Shown here piece by piece: positions 26,196 to 35,584 of a stretch of DNA of 64,000 nt (positions within the stretch are counted from its first letter, which is position 1; every line of letters begins with the position of its first letter). Both the position numbers and the translations under genes were made by a program. A model generated the notes under the pieces. That model had not been told where the DNA came from. It worked only from the letters and a program-made list of their open reading frames with translations, and searched no databases. This DNA comes from Gammaproteobacteria bacterium. GTDB lineage: Bacteria; Pseudomonadota; Gammaproteobacteria; Pseudomonadales; Pseudohongiellaceae. The stretch spans positions 1 through 64,000 of the forward strand of contig JAHEGE010000003.1 of assembly GCA_024639905.1 (NCBI GenBank). Direction: 5' to 3'.

Positions 26196-27154
26196 GTGAG
26201 TCAGTCGTTTCGGCGCGCGAACCCAATGCCGGCCCGAGGGTCGCGATCTTGTTGTCTACTTATAACGGGGCGAAATTTCTCGCGGAGCAAATTGACTCGC
26301 TTCTGCGCCAGACTTATAGCAATTGGATTTTGCTGGTGCGCGACGACGGATCCACAGACGCGACAGTTGCGATCCTGGCAGACTACGCAAGCCGTTACCC
26401 GCAGAAAGTGCATCGCGTCGAGGACGATAGCGCCAATCGCGGTGCGAGCGGCAGCTTCTCTCTGCTGTGTGAATATGTACAAGGCAATAAAGAGGCTCTC
26501 GGTCTAGAACGCGTGGTCGCGTGCTTCTGCGACCAAGACGATGTCTGGTCAGAGACCAAGATCGAAGCCGGGGTTAGCGCACTGTTGCGAGCAGAGGCGG
26601 GCGACAAGTCGAAGCCGGTAATTGTGCACAGTGACCTGCGGGTTGTCGATGAAGAATTAGTGATGATCGCGCCGTCGTTCGCGCGTTATCAGGGGTTAGA
26701 AACCGAGCGTCGCCGCTTCGCTAATCTTGCGATAAGTAATCTCGTCACCGGCTGCACCGCGCTGTTCAACGAGGCGCTTCTAGACTTGGCTCTGCCGATA
26801 CCCAAACGCGCGATCATGCACGACTGGTGGTTTGCAATGAGCGCTGCGGCGTTCGGTGAATTGGTGTATCTGCCAGAGCCGTCAATCGACTATCGGCAAC
26901 ATGGGGCGAATACTATTGGTGCGAAGCCGCATCGACTAGGCGAAGACACGCAGACAGGTTTCGTGGCGAGGGTACTCCGGCTCGAGCGCAACGCCCACTT
27001 GGTCGAGGTTGCCATCCAGGCGCGCGAGTTTGCGAGGCATTTTTCCGGCCGCTTAACGCCGCAGCAGCGATTAGCGCTCTGGCTTTGCAGCAAGATGCGA
27101 ACCCAAAACCCGCTTCTGCAGAGGACCTACTACCGACTCGCACGGCGCTGTTAG
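26192..27154 (+). CDS. Family 2 glycosyltransferase
   Basis: The 320 residues show the classical GT2 start VAILLSTYNGAKFLAEQIDSLLRQTY, the LLVRDDGSTDAT nucleotide-binding segment and the catalytic-site ACFCDQDDVW. MHDWWFAMSAAAFGE and IDYRQHGANTIG place it with the WcaA/RfbG-type rhamnosyl or galactosyl transferases of surface polysaccharides. It is cotranscribed with the preceding GT2 and ends 22 bp from the convergent giant glycosyltransferase. Confidence 0.87.
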   Translation: MSESVVSAREPNAGPRVAILLSTYNGAKFLAEQIDSLLRQTYSNWILLVRDDGSTDATVAILADYASRYPQKVHRVEDDSANRGASGSFSLLCEYVQGNKEALGLERVVACFCDQDDVWSETKIEAGVSALLRAEAGDKSKPVIVHSDLRVVDEELVMIAPSFARYQGLETERRRFANLAISNLVTGCTALFNEALLDLALPIPKRAIMHDWWFAMSAAAFGELVYLPEPSIDYRQHGANTIGAKPHRLGEDTQTGFVARVLRLERNAHLVEVAIQAREFARHFSGRLTPQQRLALWLCSKMRTQNPLLQRTYYRLARRC

Positions 27155-27175
27155 CGACCTCGCACTAGGCTGCGT

Positions 27176-30100
27176 CTAACTGTTTCGCTGTGCCCTTATC
27201 GTGTCTAAGCGCGCACGCATCTGAGCACCCACTGCTGCCGGTGAGAAATGCGCAGCGATAAAGTCGCGCGCCTTGATGCCGAGTTCGCGGGCGAACGCGG
27301 GTTCAGCAACGAGCTTGCTCATCGCCATGCTCGCCTGCTCGATCGACGGTTCTGCCCAGCGTTGACCCTTCTTATACGGACCATAATCCTGATCGAGTGT
27401 AATGAGTGTGTAGTCTATCGGTAGGCAATGGTCGCTGTGTGTGTAGTCTGTTGATCCAGACCAGTTAGTGACGATGGCAGCCTTGCCCAGGCTCATCGCC
27501 TCGGCTGGCGCGAGGCCGAAGCCCTCGGAGCGGTGCAGAGACACATAGCAATCAACCGCATTGATAAGCGAATCGATCTCGACCTTGCTGTGATCGCCAT
27601 GAAGAAGGATGACGTCACGTCGATCACCGATCTCCCGCAGTAACTTCTCCATCGACTCCGCTGTGGCGTTATTGATCTTGAGCACGAGCGCCGCTCGTCC
27701 GTCCTGCCTGTCGAACGCGCCTAAGAACGCAGCCAAGGCAGCCTTGGGATTCTTTCTCTCTGCGACGCTGCGCGTGTCGTACATGGAGAGGAATAAATAG
27801 GGCTCTTTGGGCAGGCCGAAATAGGCACGATTCATCGATGATAGCGGCGCTGGCTCGACGCAGTGTGGAAGGCAAACCACAGGCTTCTCGGTGACCTTTG
27901 CTACCGCGTCGCATACGAATTGCGACGGCGTCCAAACCTCATCGACTGAGTCGAGAACCGGTATCCATGCTTCTGGCAAGGTTTCGAGTTCCCATGCCCA
28001 ATAGGCGATGGAGTAACTCCCGGCCACGAGGTAGCGCGGCACGCAAAGCTGTGCGAAAGCTAGGTGGTCGGCGTTGATATGCCAGAGTGTCATGTCGTAT
28101 GGGGCGTCGTTCCGTTCTTTATTAGCCCAAGAGCGGTCACCCATGCGCGCCGAATTGCCGCGCTCGAAATTGAGAATGCCGAAGTCAACGCCGGCAGCCT
28201 CGAATGCCCTCGCGTCGGATCGCGCCGCTTCGCCTAGGCCCATCTCGGCGCGGATATACCCGACGAGATTAACCCCTGCACGCCTCTCTTTCTGGGCGTT
28301 CTGTTCCGTTGTCTGAATATCGCCGAAGGAGGTCGCCACAGAGGTGAGTGATGCCGGCGCGAGAGTTAAGCTCGCTGCGCAGTCGACGTCCTGGAGGGTC
28401 AGGTTGGGGTTGTAATAGCGATCCCCGGATTCGAAAACGCGACCCCACCGCTCCCACATTTTCTGTTCGTCTGCTTTCGGCGCGGAGGCTTTGCGCGAGA
28501 TGCTCTCGTGATGGATGAGCGCGCTGCGTGGCGTCCAAATGTTAACGAGGCCTTGCTCTAAAAATTTGAGGCAGAGATCGATGTCATTGCCTACGACGAC
28601 CAGCTCCTCATCGAAGCCTTGCGCGGCGAGAAATTTTTCCCTCGACACCATGAGGCAGGCACCAGTGTTCGCCGTAACCTCACGCGGAATCTTATGGAGT
28701 TGCCCGAATAGAGAGTCGCTGGGTGCGAGCTTATGGAATAGATGCATCGCGCCGCCACCGTGGTTAACGAGCAGCACACCGGCGTGTTGAATTTTTCGCT
28801 CGGCGTAATAGAGCATCGCGCCTACTGCACCGACCTCAGGCCTCTGCGCCTGCTTGACGAGTTCCGCAAGCCAATCGCCGTTAATAATCTCGACGTCGTC
28901 GTTGAGGAAGAGGAGATAGTCGCCCTTGGAATGTTCGACACCCAGGTTGTTGAGTTTCGGCCAATTGAAATCGAAATCGCATTCGATGACCGTGACGGAC
29001 TGTGTGGCTAGGTACGCGATGCCTTCTGGGAATTTTCCTCGGCTATTATCGAGGATGATGACTTCGAAGTGCGCATACTCTGTCTTCGCAAAAAGGGATT
29101 CTAGGCAAGGTTGGATCAGCGCGAGTTTTGCCATCGTAGGGATGATGATGCTCACTAAAGGCGTGCCGGCGATAACTCGATCTATGGCCCTGAGTGGCGG
29201 GTTCCCGTCTGTCGGGACCTGTTCCTCTCGCACCGTTGCCGAGAAAGGAGCCGACTCCAGGAAATTTTGTGCCCACAGGCTTTCGCCGATCGTATCCGTG
29301 CGCGGCTCCGCCTGTGTTGTCCACAAGACCTCCGGCACTCTGCTGACGCGCTCAGCCATCGCGCCCAATGCGAGCAGTAGGCGATAGCGGACGCTTGCAT
29401 AAGCGCGCGGTTCAGCTTTGAGGACGTCGACTATCGATGCAAGAAGCGCCGGCTCGTCGATACGCTTGAAAAGCTCGCTCGAGAAAAGGAACACCCCGCC
29501 TATATAGTTGCGAGCCAGCAGGTGTTCGGGCGACCAGCCGAAAGTGAACTCGGGATTGGCATGAGTCAGTTCCGCATCGACGGTATCGTGATCAGAGTAG
29601 ACGAGGTCGGCATTGCACGCTGCTCTTTCCTGTCGTAGGCGCGACAGGGCATCTGACCTCAGCGTTTCCTCTGCCGACAGTAACAGAAGGTCTTTTCCGT
29701 CGTGAGCAGCGCAGCGCAGCGCGTCGAACAAGTCCTCTACGCTCGCGCCTGATTCGAAGGGGATGACGGCGACACCCGTTGAGGTAGGAGCGTCAGACAC
29801 CTGTTCGGGCCATCTTTCGTTTGCCCAATGGCGATAAAGTAAGGCGGGCGAAAGCGCGATAAGAGACCGTTCGAGGGTGAGCGATTCTTCACCGCAGGAC
29901 ACAGTGAGCGTTAGCGCGAGGAGACCGTTAGGCAGGTATTTCGAATCGATGACTTCTCTGAAGCCTGCTTTCTTAGCGCCTTCTATGCGTGGGAATGTGG
30001 CAGCCACATCGGTGCGGGGTAGCGCTGGCGAGGTCTCGCGATAGAGGTTGCCGTTAATGCTAATTGAGACTGTAACATCGCCCGTGCTCGAAAATGCCCA

Positions 30101-31333
30101 GCCTTCGATGGTGAGGTCCCCACTGCACAGCACTGGATCGTCGCTTGAGCTTAACCGAGGCAGATCAATGCTCGCCTTGATTGATTGCTCCGTCGGCTGC
30201 TGGGTCGACGTGATCACTTTTTCTGGGATAACAGCCTGATGCCGACTTTCGGGTTTTAGGATTCGTTTTACTGCGCCGGATAGGAATCTATAGGGTTTGG
30301 TGACGCGCCACGAGAATGAGGTCTGCATCGCATCGAGGTGATCGCGGAGCGCATCGCGGCTTTCTTCGAAATCCTGCAGCTGCGACTTGAGGATTCCGCG
30401 TTCGCGGCCGTAGGCTGCTCTCTCTAATTCGAAGCCAGCTCTCGCCGACTCGAAATGAGCTCTTTCAGAATTGAAAGCGTGTTCAAGCTCGATTCGCGCC
30501 TCGGTGTGCAGAGTCAGTTGCTCAGTATACTCAGCCTGCGCAGCGGTCAGCGCACGCTGTAGTTCCTGAATTTCATCGCTTTTATCGAGGCTGCCAAATA
30601 CGGCATTGAGCTCGCTTGCAGTCCATGTCGGTGCCCACTTAGCGAGGACTTTTTCTCGTGCCTTGGCGTTCGCGCTAGTCGCAGCGTATTTTTCCTCTGC
30701 CGCGTCGACAGGCGTTTCCGAATCTCCGCCGCCACGGTAAAACGCGGAGATGCTCGGTATGTGTTCGAACTCTCCTTCGGAGGCGAGCTGCAGCCAAAAA
30801 TCCCAGTCTTCGTAGATCGCGAGCGTAGGATCGAATCGGCAACCGTGGTCTATCGCGCTGCGTCGAAACAGAACGGAGTGTATGGGCATGAAATTGTCGC
30901 GGCGAAGCACGGGGAGTCTAAACTCTTCTGCAAAAAACTCGTCAAGCAGCGAGCCGTCTTTCGTCGTCTTTTGAGTGCTGCTGTAGACTGCGATGCAGTT
31001 GGGCCGCGCGAGAAGATCGGTGAGGAGTCTGGTGAGATGGTCTTCGCCAATCCAGTCATCGTCGTCGAGGAAGAGCGCAAAGTCTCCGGTTGCGGCGTCC
31101 AGCCCTATATTGCCGGCAGAAGACCTGTCGTGCTGTTTGCCATCGCTAAGCACTTTTTGTCCGGGTGCTGCGGCAATTGAATCTAGTAACGGTATGCCAT
31201 CGCCCAGCGCATCGACAACGAGGGTTTCGATAGAGGTATAGCTCTGTTTCGCCAGCGAGGCGAGCGCCTCTTCGAGCTCTTTACGGCCGACTGTGCGAAC
31301 GATAATGGAGATCAGTGGCGAGGCGGTGGGCAT
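27176..31333 (-). CDS. Giant multidomain glycosyltransferase (GT2, degenerate GT2, GT2, GT4)
   Basis: The 1385 residues fall into recognisable blocks. (1) GT2 domain, 1-230, with LISIIVRTVGR and the metal site LFLDDDDW (Asp90-93). (2) Coiled coil, about 250-345. (3) Beta-rich stretch with GDLTIEGWAFSSTG, about 400-490. (4) GT2-like region without an intact DxD, about 505-690 (DLVYSDHDTVD, FGWSPEHLLARNYIGG). (5) Second complete GT2, 724-955, with FLNDDVEI (Asp812-813) and NDIDLCLKF. (6) GT4/GT-B domain, 1020-1385, with SEGFGLAPAEAM (Glu1270, Glu1278). No signal or membrane segment is visible. It probably adds two or three sugars in sequence to an O-antigen or exopolysaccharide. The ATG at 31333 is preferred; the frame extends 15 codons further into DUF484. 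Confidence 0.88.
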   Translation of the reverse strand: MPTASPLISIIVRTVGRKELEEALASLAKQSYTSIETLVVDALGDGIPLLDSIAAAPGQKVLSDGKQHDRSSAGNIGLDAATGDFALFLDDDDWIGEDHLTRLLTDLLARPNCIAVYSSTQKTTKDGSLLDEFFAEEFRLPVLRRDNFMPIHSVLFRRSAIDHGCRFDPTLAIYEDWDFWLQLASEGEFEHIPSISAFYRGGGDSETPVDAAEEKYAATSANAKAREKVLAKWAPTWTASELNAVFGSLDKSDEIQELQRALTAAQAEYTEQLTLHTEARIELEHAFNSERAHFESARAGFELERAAYGRERGILKSQLQDFEESRDALRDHLDAMQTSFSWRVTKPYRFLSGAVKRILKPESRHQAVIPEKVITSTQQPTEQSIKASIDLPRLSSSDDPVLCSGDLTIEGWAFSSTGDVTVSISINGNLYRETSPALPRTDVAATFPRIEGAKKAGFREVIDSKYLPNGLLALTLTVSCGEESLTLERSLIALSPALLYRHWANERWPEQVSDAPTSTGVAVIPFESGASVEDLFDALRCAAHDGKDLLLLSAEETLRSDALSRLRQERAACNADLVYSDHDTVDAELTHANPEFTFGWSPEHLLARNYIGGVFLFSSELFKRIDEPALLASIVDVLKAEPRAYASVRYRLLLALGAMAERVSRVPEVLWTTQAEPRTDTIGESLWAQNFLESAPFSATVREEQVPTDGNPPLRAIDRVIAGTPLVSIIIPTMAKLALIQPCLESLFAKTEYAHFEVIILDNSRGKFPEGIAYLATQSVTVIECDFDFNWPKLNNLGVEHSKGDYLLFLNDDVEIINGDWLAELVKQAQRPEVGAVGAMLYYAERKIQHAGVLLVNHGGGAMHLFHKLAPSDSLFGQLHKIPREVTANTGACLMVSREKFLAAQGFDEELVVVGNDIDLCLKFLEQGLVNIWTPRSALIHHESISRKASAPKADEQKMWERWGRVFESGDRYYNPNLTLQDVDCAASLTLAPASLTSVATSFGDIQTTEQNAQKERRAGVNLVGYIRAEMGLGEAARSDARAFEAAGVDFGILNFERGNSARMGDRSWANKERNDAPYDMTLWHINADHLAFAQLCVPRYLVAGSYSIAYWAWELETLPEAWIPVLDSVDEVWTPSQFVCDAVAKVTEKPVVCLPHCVEPAPLSSMNRAYFGLPKEPYLFLSMYDTRSVAERKNPKAALAAFLGAFDRQDGRAALVLKINNATAESMEKLLREIGDRRDVILLHGDHSKVEIDSLINAVDCYVSLHRSEGFGLAPAEAMSLGKAAIVTNWSGSTDYTHSDHCLPIDYTLITLDQDYGPYKKGQRWAEPSIEQASMAMSKLVAEPAFARELGIKARDFIAAHFSPAAVGAQMRARLDTIRAQRNS

Positions 31334-31343
31334 CGTGTGTTGC

Positions 31344-32066
31344 CTACTCAGATTTCGCGAGAATCGCGCCGACGACATGGCCGATAAAGTCGAGGAATAG
31401 GGTGTCCAAGCTAGTATTAAAATAGTCTTCGGCCTGATTGCCCAGTGCTAGCAGCGCGATGACCTCTGACTCATGCATAATAGGACACAGGGCAGTGGAG
31501 CCGACTTTATCGCTGTTGGCGCCGAATAATTTTTCGATGCTTGCGCGGGGTACGGCGCCGCAGTGTGTGCGTCGCAGTCTAAACACGTCAGCGAATTCTG
31601 CGGCGAGCTTTTCCGCGTTCTCGGTGCGCACGCCGCTGGCGACATTGAGGCCGGGTTTAGCAACAACGATGATTTCGCAGGCGTCCACATTGCCGAGTGC
31701 CGAGAGCTGGTCCTGCGTGATTTCTGCAACCTCGGTGGCGTCGCGTGCGCGCAGCAGCGACAACACCAGATTGCGAGTGACGTCGAAGAGCTGATCGTTA
31801 TCGCGTGCGTTTTCGAGGAGTGATCCGAGTTTCTGCCGCGCCTCGTGGCCGCGTTCGCGCAGAATCATGACCTGACGTTCGAGAAGCGAGATCGCCTTGC
31901 CGCTGTCGTGCGGCAAGCGTAAATCGGCGAGAAGATCGTTCTGACTGAGGAAGAACTCGGGGTTCGCGCGCAAGTAATCCGCCACCTGACCTGGAGTCAG
32001 CACACTCGCCTCGCCTTCGCTGTCCTGTTGCAGTGTTTGCTGTGCTTGCGTGGCCTTGTCTGTCAT
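31344..32066 (-). CDS. DUF484 family protein
   Basis: A 240-residue GAF-like protein. VLTPGQVADYLRANPEFFLSQNDLLADLRLPHDSGKAISLLERQVMILR is the DUF484 signature; a coiled stretch follows, then a GAF-fold C-terminal domain. It normally sits between dapF and the recombinase gene xerC. Here dapF is upstream as expected, but the next gene downstream is the giant glycosyltransferase. Molecular function is unknown. GGAGTAGAG precedes the ATG. Confidence 0.92.
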   Translation of the reverse strand: MTDKATQAQQTLQQDSEGEASVLTPGQVADYLRANPEFFLSQNDLLADLRLPHDSGKAISLLERQVMILRERGHEARQKLGSLLENARDNDQLFDVTRNLVLSLLRARDATEVAEITQDQLSALGNVDACEIIVVAKPGLNVASGVRTENAEKLAAEFADVFRLRRTHCGAVPRASIEKLFGANSDKVGSTALCPIMHESEVIALLALGNQAEDYFNTSLDTLFLDFIGHVVGAILAKSE

Positions 32067-32114
32067 GATTTTTCTCTACTCCGTGGTCGTTTAGCACTTT
32101 CAATAGAAGCGCGG

Positions 32115-32957
32115 TTAGATCTCTACTACGCCTTCGTAAACTGTGGTCGCCGAACCTGTCATCAACACCGACGACTCGTCGCCGTGCCAGGTAATACTCA
32201 ACTTTCCTCCACGCAGGCTCGTCTCTACGGTGTCATCCACGAGGCCGAGCTGCCGAGCCGCGGCTACCGCCGCACAGGCACCGGTGCCGCAGGCGAGCGT
32301 CTCACCTGCGCCGCGCTCGAATACCCTGAGGGTCAGCTCGCTGCGCGAGTTAACTTGAGCGAAGCCCACATTCACGCCGCGCGGGAAGTCTGAGTGAGCG
32401 CCGAGCGCCGCGCCGATGCCGCCGACGTCCGTCGCCTCCACGTCGTCAACGAAGAGCACCGCATGCGGGTTACCCATCGATAAAGCGCTAAATTCTAGGG
32501 TCTGCGTCTGCCCATCAATCTCTATCTCGGCGCAGTATATCTTCACCCGAGTCGTCGCCGTAAAAGGCAGGCTTTGCGGCGCAAAGTCGGGGGCGCCCAT
32601 ATCCACCGTGACCTCGCCCGTGGGCGTTAGCGCGAGGCTTAGTAGACGATTCACCGTCTCGACGCGGACAGGGTTGTTGGTCGTTAGTTCTTTGTCGTGC
32701 ACGTATTTCGCGAAACAGCGCGCGCCATTACCGCAGTGCTCAACCTCGCTACCATCGCCATTGAAGATGCGGTAACGAAAGTCTGCGCTGTTGCCTTGTG
32801 CGGGTTCTATCTGGAGGAGCTGGTCGAAGCCGATGCCGAGATGGCGGTCGGCGAGCTGAGCGATCTGCTGCGCACTCAGTGCGCGGGGCTGCGACACGCA
32901 GTCGATGACTGCAAAATCGTTGCCGAGGCCGTGCATCTTGGTAAAGGGGAGTCGCAT
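32115..32957 (-). CDS. dapF: Diaminopimelate epimerase
   Basis: A 280-residue cofactor-free epimerase making meso-diaminopimelate for peptidoglycan and lysine. The two catalytic cysteines are in EHCGNGARCF and LACGTGACA; MHGLGNDFAVID opens the protein. It lies 7 bp downstream of lysA in the conserved lptM-lysA-dapF-DUF484 cluster. Confidence 0.97.
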   Translation of the reverse strand: MRLPFTKMHGLGNDFAVIDCVSQPRALSAQQIAQLADRHLGIGFDQLLQIEPAQGNSADFRYRIFNGDGSEVEHCGNGARCFAKYVHDKELTTNNPVRVETVNRLLSLALTPTGEVTVDMGAPDFAPQSLPFTATTRVKIYCAEIEIDGQTQTLEFSALSMGNPHAVLFVDDVEATDVGGIGAALGAHSDFPRGVNVGFAQVNSRSELTLRVFERGAGETLACGTGACAAVAAARQLGLVDDTVETSLRGGKLSITWHGDESSVLMTGSATTVYEGVVEI

Positions 32958-32964
32958 GATAGGG

Positions 32965-34245
32965 CTATCGGCCGTTCGCCGCCTCGCTATCGCCGCTAAG
33001 TGTCGACTCGAGCGCGAGCTGCAGCTCGACAGTCTCGCGTTCGCGCACCACTTGATAGTTCGCGCCGTCGACCATGATCTCGGGCGCGCGGCTGCGGGTG
33101 TTGTAATTCGAGCTCATGACAAAGCCATAAGCACCGGCGGAACGCACGGCGAGCAGGTCGCCGGCCTTAATACGTAGCGGGCGATCTTTACCTAAGAAGT
33201 CTCCGGATTCACACACGGGTCCGACTACGTCGTAGGTCAGTTCGGGAAGCGAGTCGTCTTGGCTTGCCTCGACTGGCACGATTTTCTGCCACGCGCCATA
33301 GAGGGCGGGGCGGAGCAGATCGTTCATGGCGCCATCGACGATCGCGAAATTCTTATGTTCATTACACTTGATGTACTCGACGCGGGTGACGAACACCCCT
33401 GCGTTGGCCGCAATTGAACGCCCAGGCTCAACCATGAGCATTAAGTCACGTGCGGCGAAACGGCCGCGCACGGCATCCATGAGCTCGGCAGGCAACGGGG
33501 GCGCCTCGCCGTCGTAAGGCACGCCGAGGCCGCCACCCATGTCGAAGTGCTGCAGCATTATGCCTTCGCTCGCGAGGGTGTCGACCATCGCGAGCAGTCG
33601 ATCGATGGCATCAAGGAAGGGCGCGATGCTGGTGAGTTGTGAACCAATATGGCAGTCGATGCCGACAAGGTTTAAGCCGGGGAGGCTGGCCGCATGGCGG
33701 TAGACATCGAGTGCGGCGTCGCTGGCGATGCCGAATTTGTTCTCCTTAAGCCCCGTGGAAATATAGGGATGAGTGCCGGCATCGACATCGGGATTGACCC
33801 GCAGTGAGATCGGCGCAGCGACTCCCATCGCTGTCGCAATCGCGCTAATGCGTTCTAGCTCCGCCTCGGACTCGACGTTGAAGCACTTAATGCCAACCTC
33901 TAGTGCCTGGCGGATTTCGGCCTCGGTTTTGCCCAAGCCTGAGAAGATGGTCTTGGCGGGATCGCCACCGGCGCGCAGCACGCGTTCGAGTTCGCCTCCC
34001 GAGACGATATCGAAACCAGCGCCGAGGCGCGCGAGCACGTCGAGGACGGCGAGGTTCGAATTGGCCTTCACTGCAAAGCAGATGAGGTGAGGCTGCCCCG
34101 CCAAAGCCTGTTCATACGCGCGATAGTGGCGCTCCAGCGTGGCGCGAGAGTAGACATAGCACGGCGTACCCACAGCATCGGCAATGGTGGTTAAGGGCAG
34201 GTCTTCGGCGTAGAGGCTCTCGCCGCGGGAGTTGAAGTGGTCCAT
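32965..34245 (-). CDS. lysA: Diaminopimelate decarboxylase
   Basis: The 426-residue PLP enzyme converts meso-diaminopimelate to lysine. The PLP lysine is in LICFAVKANSNLAVL, the glycine loop is DMGGGLGV, the phosphate-binding EPGRSI follows, and GPVCESGDFLGKDR supplies the active-site cysteine. I start at the ATG at 34245 (MDHFNSRGESLYAEDLPL), which aligns with other LysA proteins. The upstream frame extension runs through lptM and is rejected. Confidence 0.97.
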   Translation of the reverse strand: MDHFNSRGESLYAEDLPLTTIADAVGTPCYVYSRATLERHYRAYEQALAGQPHLICFAVKANSNLAVLDVLARLGAGFDIVSGGELERVLRAGGDPAKTIFSGLGKTEAEIRQALEVGIKCFNVESEAELERISAIATAMGVAAPISLRVNPDVDAGTHPYISTGLKENKFGIASDAALDVYRHAASLPGLNLVGIDCHIGSQLTSIAPFLDAIDRLLAMVDTLASEGIMLQHFDMGGGLGVPYDGEAPPLPAELMDAVRGRFAARDLMLMVEPGRSIAANAGVFVTRVEYIKCNEHKNFAIVDGAMNDLLRPALYGAWQKIVPVEASQDDSLPELTYDVVGPVCESGDFLGKDRPLRIKAGDLLAVRSAGAYGFVMSSNYNTRSRAPEIMVDGANYQVVRERETVELQLALESTLSGDSEAANGR

Positions 34246-34276
34246 TGCGTGTCCTGTGGCGCGCGTCGCGGCGTCG

Positions 34277-34423
34277 CTAGTTAAGCTGGGAAATGGCCGG
34301 TGCGTTGTCTTCCGGACGCGTGAGCCCACCCTTCTGCCCGCAGCCCGCTAAGGCTGACAGCAGGATAAGTGCAAGCGCTATGGTCACGCGCCGAGACTTT
34401 AGAAGGGCTGTGGGTCGTGGCAT
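34277..34423 (-). CDS. lptM: LptM (YifL-type) LPS-assembly lipoprotein
   Basis: A 48-residue lipoprotein precursor. It has a basic N-terminus (KSRR, residues 9-12), a hydrophobic core, and the lipobox LAGC with Cys28, followed directly by GQKGGL. That segment corresponds to the CGLKGPL start of mature E. coli LptM, which helps LptD oxidation and LPS translocon assembly. It lies 31 bp upstream of lysA, the same place as in Pseudomonas and E. coli relatives. The ATG at 34423 gives a credible signal peptide; a GTG at 34387 would lose the basic residues. Only the position-specific lipobox and context support it, but both agree. Confidence 0.85.
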   Translation of the reverse strand: MPRPTALLKSRRVTIALALILLSALAGCGQKGGLTRPEDNAPAISQLN

Positions 34424-34532
34424 ACAGGGTTCACTCGTCCGTGGCTTAGTCACTTATTTCTGTTGTCGGAAGTATAACTGCGGGATTAAGAGAAACCCAG
34501 ATCAAACTCGGCGCCGGTGTGCGTCTGTCGCC

Positions 34533-34561
34533 TTGAAAATACGCCGCCTCGCGCCTATATT
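34533..34561 (+). promoter_or_regulatory. Sigma-70 promoter for the GldAFG-like ABC operon
   Basis: TTGAAA (34533-34538) and TATATT (34556-34561) are separated by exactly 17 bases. They lie 87 bp upstream of the first ABC gene and are oriented towards it. Confidence 0.65.
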
Positions 34562-34648
34562 CGTCCCTCGGTGGGGCACGCGAGCCCCAGTTTAGACAGT
34601 CGAAATTAGTCTAATTCCAGTGTTAAACGAGCAGCAGGAATCCACACG

Positions 34649-35584
34649 ATGATTGAAATCAACCACCTGACGAAGCGCTTCGAGCAGTTTACCGCCGTCA
34701 ATGACCTGAGTTTCACTGTCGGCGAGGGCGAAGTGCTCGGCTTCCTCGGCCCCAATGGCGCCGGCAAGTCGACGACGATGAAGATAATTACCGGGTTTTT
34801 GGCGCCTACATCGGGGTCGGTCACCGTAGACGGCCACGATTTGGCAAGCGACGCGCTCGCGGCCAAGGCGCTGATGGGCTATCTGCCCGAGGGCGCGCCC
34901 TCCTACGGCGACATGACGACGCTCGCTTTTCTGCGGTTTGTCGCTGAGGTGCGCGGCTACCGAGGCGCTGAGCTAGACCGGCGCGTGGAGCGCGTGCTTG
35001 CGCAGGTCGAATTGGAAGCGGTTGCGCTGCAAAAAATTGAAACGCTCTCGAAAGGCTTTAAGCGCCGCGTCGGCCTCGCGCAAGCGATTATGCACGATCC
35101 CAAGTTGCTTATACTCGACGAACCGACGGATGGACTCGATCCTAATCAGAAGCAGCACGTGCGCGAGTTAATTAAGAATCTTGCGCGCGACAAGATCGTG
35201 ATTATCTCGACGCATATCCTCGAAGAGGTCTCTGCCGTTTGCACTCGAGCGATTATCATCGCCGCGGGTCGTGTCGTCGCCGACGGCACGCCTAGCGAGC
35301 TCGAGGCCCGCTCTCATTATCATCAGGCGGTAAGCCTGCGCCTGAGCGAGTCGTACGATGTCGCAGCGGATCTTGCGAGCCTCGACTGCATCGCCGGCAT
35401 CGAGGTGGATGCTGAGGACGCGCTCGGTCTGCGCATCCTCGCGCGCGACGGCAAGTCGATCTATTCCCAGGTCTCGCATCTCGCACAGGAAAAAGACTGG
35501 CCGATAGAAGAGCTCCATGTGACGCGTGGACAGCTCGAAGACTTATTTAAACAAGTGACGGCAGGAGGGGCGCAGCATGGGTAG
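34649..35584 (+). CDS. ABC transporter ATP-binding protein, GldA-like
   Basis: The 311-residue ATPase has Walker A GPNGAGKST, the signature LSKGFKRRVGLAQA (a variant of LSGGQ), Walker B LLILDEPTDGLDP and the switch histidine in ISTHILEEV. A C-terminal extension of about 90 residues follows. It belongs to the ABC-2 drug/polysaccharide export type that pairs with GldF and GldG. It overlaps the permease gene by 8 bp. The exported substrate is unknown. Confidence 0.88.
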   Translation: MIEINHLTKRFEQFTAVNDLSFTVGEGEVLGFLGPNGAGKSTTMKIITGFLAPTSGSVTVDGHDLASDALAAKALMGYLPEGAPSYGDMTTLAFLRFVAEVRGYRGAELDRRVERVLAQVELEAVALQKIETLSKGFKRRVGLAQAIMHDPKLLILDEPTDGLDPNQKQHVRELIKNLARDKIVIISTHILEEVSAVCTRAIIIAAGRVVADGTPSELEARSHYHQAVSLRLSESYDVAADLASLDCIAGIEVDAEDALGLRILARDGKSIYSQVSHLAQEKDWPIEELHVTRGQLEDLFKQVTAGGAQHG

